Part shown: positions 6,194 through 7,787 of the stretch, piece by piece
Layout: each line of letters opens with the position of its first letter
How positions within the stretch are numbered: the stretch's first letter is position 1
Assembly: GCA_031269415.1 (NCBI GenBank)
Contig: JAISZF010000016.1
Location: forward strand, 1-7,787
Reading direction: 5' to 3'
Source: Clostridiales bacterium
GTDB lineage: Bacteria; Bacillota; Clostridia; Lachnospirales; WQUN01
DNA: 7,787 bases
Program-made: the position numbers and the translations under genes
The notes under the pieces: generated by a model
The model's database searches: none
What the model was told of the DNA's origin: nothing
What the model saw: only the letters and a program-made list of their open reading frames with translations

Positions 6194-6961
6194 TTAAACC
6201 CCTCCTCGCGAAAAATATTCAAACACCAGACGGCCCACGCTTCCAATCAAGCGCGGATCGCCCTCGATACGCTCCGTATTCCACAGAAACACGCCGACAA
6301 ACACATGCTTATCCCCGAACGTAAACACGCCCGCGTCATGCGAAAGATAATCCAGCCCGCCTGTCTTGTGGGCGATAACCGCGTCTTCCCAGATATATCT
6401 CATTAGATTCTGTTTTGATCGCTGCCCGCGCAGGATCGCTATAACCTCGGCGTCCCCTTCCCCACTGCCGCTGAAGACGCGTTTAAACAGCGTGAACATG
6501 TCTTCGGCGGTGGTCACATTATCCACCCCGGCCTCACGCGAGGCAAAGTCCAGCATTTTACGCCTAAGGGCCGTGTTTTTCAATCCGGAGTTTTTTATGT
6601 ACAAGTTTACGGCATCGAATCCCAGAACGTCTATCAGCGCGTTAGTCGACGTATTATCTGACAGAACAGTCATCCAGACAGCCAGTTCACGCAGGCTGGC
6701 CCTTCGCGGCCCACTGTCGAACACGGCGGTATCTTGCGTAATGCTCTTCACATTTACCGTCTGTTCCAGACTTAGTGCCCCAAGCCTGGCTTGCTCAAAC
6801 AGAGTCAGCAGAATGGGCACTTTTATAACGGACGCGGAAGAAAAAACCGCGTCCGCGTTTATGGAGATCAGCGGCTTATCCGCATCCAATCCCTGACACA
6901 AGACGCTCATGTCACATTTGGCGCCGGCTGTTAACGCCTCGGCCTTTTCCTGTAAATTCAC
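6194..6961 (-). CDS. Class A beta-lactamase-like serine hydrolase without signal peptide
   Basis: A penicillin-recognising serine enzyme fold of 255 aa. The three hallmark motifs are present: SVIK (44-47) with nucleophile Ser44 and Lys47, SDN (101-103), and KTG (199-201). In the omega-loop position it reads RRKMLD (133-138) where class A beta-lactamases have the RxExxLN region, so the Glu166 that drives deacylation appears to be missing (Met is the likely equivalent). It is therefore unlikely to be an efficient beta-lactamase; a peptidase or esterase acting on muropeptides is more plausible, but the substrate is unknown. The GTG start at 6961 overlaps the TGA of the preceding gene as GTGA, with GAGGG (6972-6976) about 10 bp upstream. 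A longer frame from 7051 would overlap that gene by 94 bp and its extra residues look like out-of-frame coding. No signal peptide is seen, so I place it in the cytoplasm with its two operon partners. Confidence 0.88.
   Translation of the reverse strand: MNLQEKAEALTAGAKCDMSVLCQGLDADKPLISINADAVFSSASVIKVPILLTLFEQARLGALSLEQTVNVKSITQDTAVFDSGPRRASLRELAVWMTVLSDNTSTNALIDVLGFDAVNLYIKNSGLKNTALRRKMLDFASREAGVDNVTTAEDMFTLFKRVFSGSGEGDAEVIAILRGQRSKQNLMRYIWEDAVIAHKTGGLDYLSHDAGVFTFGDKHVFVGVFLWNTERIEGDPRLIGSVGRLVFEYFSRGGV
6199..6207 (-). promoter_or_regulatory. Strong ribosome binding site for the NlpC/P60 gene, inside the end of the serine hydrolase gene
   Basis: On the minus strand GAGGAGGGG is followed by TTTAAA and then the TTG start at 6192. 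It overlaps the last codons (Arg-Gly-Gly) of the upstream gene, whose TAA is one base from the TTG. This arrangement points to translational coupling and fixes the start. Confidence 0.8.
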
Positions 6962-7787
6962 GCCCCAAGCACCCTCATTTCCGCGATATCCGCGTCCAGC
7001 AGCACCCGCGCTCCCAATGGCAGGCAGGTTGTCGGCAGAATATGCCCGCATTGGAATCCGGTCACCACCGGCTTGTTTATATCGCCCACCAATTCATTAA
7101 TAACCTCGTCTATTGTCAGGGACTTCTCGGCGTCGCGGGGTTCGCAGTCCGTAAACGGCCCGAACACAACGCCGACGCAGTCCCTGAATTTGCCCGCGTG
7201 CCTCAATTGCAGCAGCATACGATCTATATGGTACGGCGATTCGTCGATATCCTCTAAAAACAATATCTTGCCTCTTGTGTCTATCTCATAGAACGTGCCG
7301 ATTGACGCCGAGACCAGCGATAGGTTACCGCCGCATACCGGCCCATCCGCCTTTCCCGGGATCAATGTCTTGATAGCGCCGACTCCGTTCGGGTTAACCA
7401 ATTTCCTTGGCATGGGTCCGAACATAGCCGCCTTAACGGAATTTTTTGTAAAATTATCCAACCCTTTGTACCATTCGGTTCCCGGCATGGGCGTATGCCA
7501 CGATACGACGCCCCGTCGGTTCATCTCCATATGCAGGGCTGTTATATCGCTGTAACCGTAAAGAGGCTTCCCGGACGCGGCTATGGCGTCGAAGTCCACG
7601 TATTCCAGCAAACGGTGCGCGCCGTAACCGCCGCGTATGCATATAACCGCTTTTACATCCGGAGAGGCGAACGCGGCGGTTAAGTCACGCGCGCGTTCCT
7701 TGTCCATACCGGCCAGATAACCGTGTTTTTTTTCGCAGCTTGGAAAGATCAGCGGCTTCAGCTCAAACTCAAGCACGCTGTTAACCG
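6958..7787 (-). CDS. LD-carboxypeptidase, peptidase family S66 (5' end cut by window edge)
   Basis: Serine peptidase that removes the terminal D-Ala from the L-diamino-acid/D-Ala bond of cytoplasmic murein tetrapeptides (LdcA/YkfA family; MccF is a related branch). The reading frame stays open to the right edge, and the segment before the GTG at 7776 (VNS) continues naturally. The N-terminal piece with the usual PGD and APS motifs, perhaps 40 residues, lies outside. Counting from the GTG at 7776, visible motifs are HGYLAG (18-23), IRGGYG (47-52), nucleophile Ser76 in GYSDITAL, GGNLSL (149-154), LEDIDESPYHIDRML (174-188) supplying the catalytic Glu, and CGH (243-245) with the catalytic His before LPTTCLPLGA. 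All three catalytic elements are present. Its TGA overlaps the GTG of the next gene, so it is the first visible member of a coupled recycling operon whose promoter lies beyond the window. Confidence 0.93.
   Translation of the reverse strand, partial: VNSVLEFELKPLIFPSCEKKHGYLAGMDKERARDLTAAFASPDVKAVICIRGGYGAHRLLEYVDFDAIAASGKPLYGYSDITALHMEMNRRGVVSWHTPMPGTEWYKGLDNFTKNSVKAAMFGPMPRKLVNPNGVGAIKTLIPGKADGPVCGGNLSLVSASIGTFYEIDTRGKILFLEDIDESPYHIDRMLLQLRHAGKFRDCVGVVFGPFTDCEPRDAEKSLTIDEVINELVGDINKPVVTGFQCGHILPTTCLPLGARVLLDADIAEMRVLGA

Noticed and set aside
5920..6324. 134-codon plus-strand frame opposite the NlpC/P60 gene
   Set aside because: Antisense to a confident gene and lies beyond the bidirectional terminator with no promoter in view.
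6366..6896. 176-codon plus-strand frame opposite the serine hydrolase
   Set aside because: The minus strand carries the SxxK, SDN and KTG motifs in order; the plus frame shows no family features.
6962..7051. N-terminal extension of the serine hydrolase to 7051
   Set aside because: It would overlap the LD-carboxypeptidase gene by 94 bp; the GTGA overlap start at 6961 has a ribosome binding site and fits operon style.
1..7787. CRISPR arrays, tRNA or rRNA genes, transposase genes
   Set aside because: No regularly spaced repeats, no cloverleaf or ribosomal RNA sequence, and no transposase motifs were seen.

Overview
The window looks like a chromosomal stretch from an anaerobic Firmicute of the class Clostridia, probably a gut-type lineage. 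The evidence is a clostridial-type second type IIA topoisomerase pair (divergent ParE/ParC), a DUF4364 winged-helix protein (a family I know mainly from Clostridia), and a muropeptide-degrading gene set. Non-ATG starts are common: TTG for parC, for the DUF4364 gene and for the NlpC/P60 gene, and GTG for the serine hydrolase.

Layout, left to right. Bases 1-260 hold no intact gene. The minus strand carries a protein-like reading frame that runs off the left edge and is broken by one base in a run of seven A/T. Bases 261-303 are a short AT-rich spacer with an inverted repeat and a -10-like box in front of parE. Next come parE (304-2280) and parC (2303-4522) on the plus strand, 22 bp apart and surely one transcription unit. 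A 214-bp gap follows. It contains a 17-bp inverted repeat, two good sigma-A-type promoters and repeated A-tract motifs, and leads into the DUF4364 gene (4737-5327). A strong bidirectional hairpin terminator (5337-5369) separates this plus-strand block from a convergent minus-strand operon.

The minus-strand operon, in transcription order, is an S66 LD-carboxypeptidase (5' end outside the window), a class A beta-lactamase-like serine hydrolase, and a two-SH3 plus NlpC/P60 endopeptidase. The genes are tightly coupled: a GTGA stop/start overlap, then a TAA stop one base before a TTG start. None of the proteins whose N-terminus is visible has a signal peptide. The set is therefore best read as a cytoplasmic peptidoglycan-peptide recycling pathway. 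The carboxypeptidase would remove the terminal D-Ala and the NlpC/P60 enzyme would cut the D-Glu/diamino-acid bond. The serine hydrolase has an unknown role and lacks the deacylating Glu of true beta-lactamases.

The ParE/ParC pair should act as the cell's decatenase. ParC has Gln where quinolone-sensitive enzymes usually have Ser, and lacks a recognisable GyrA box. I did not find a clear undescribed system. The most interesting points are the inverted-repeat/promoter region before the DUF4364 gene, the beta-lactamase-fold enzyme inside the recycling operon, and the broken frame at the left edge.
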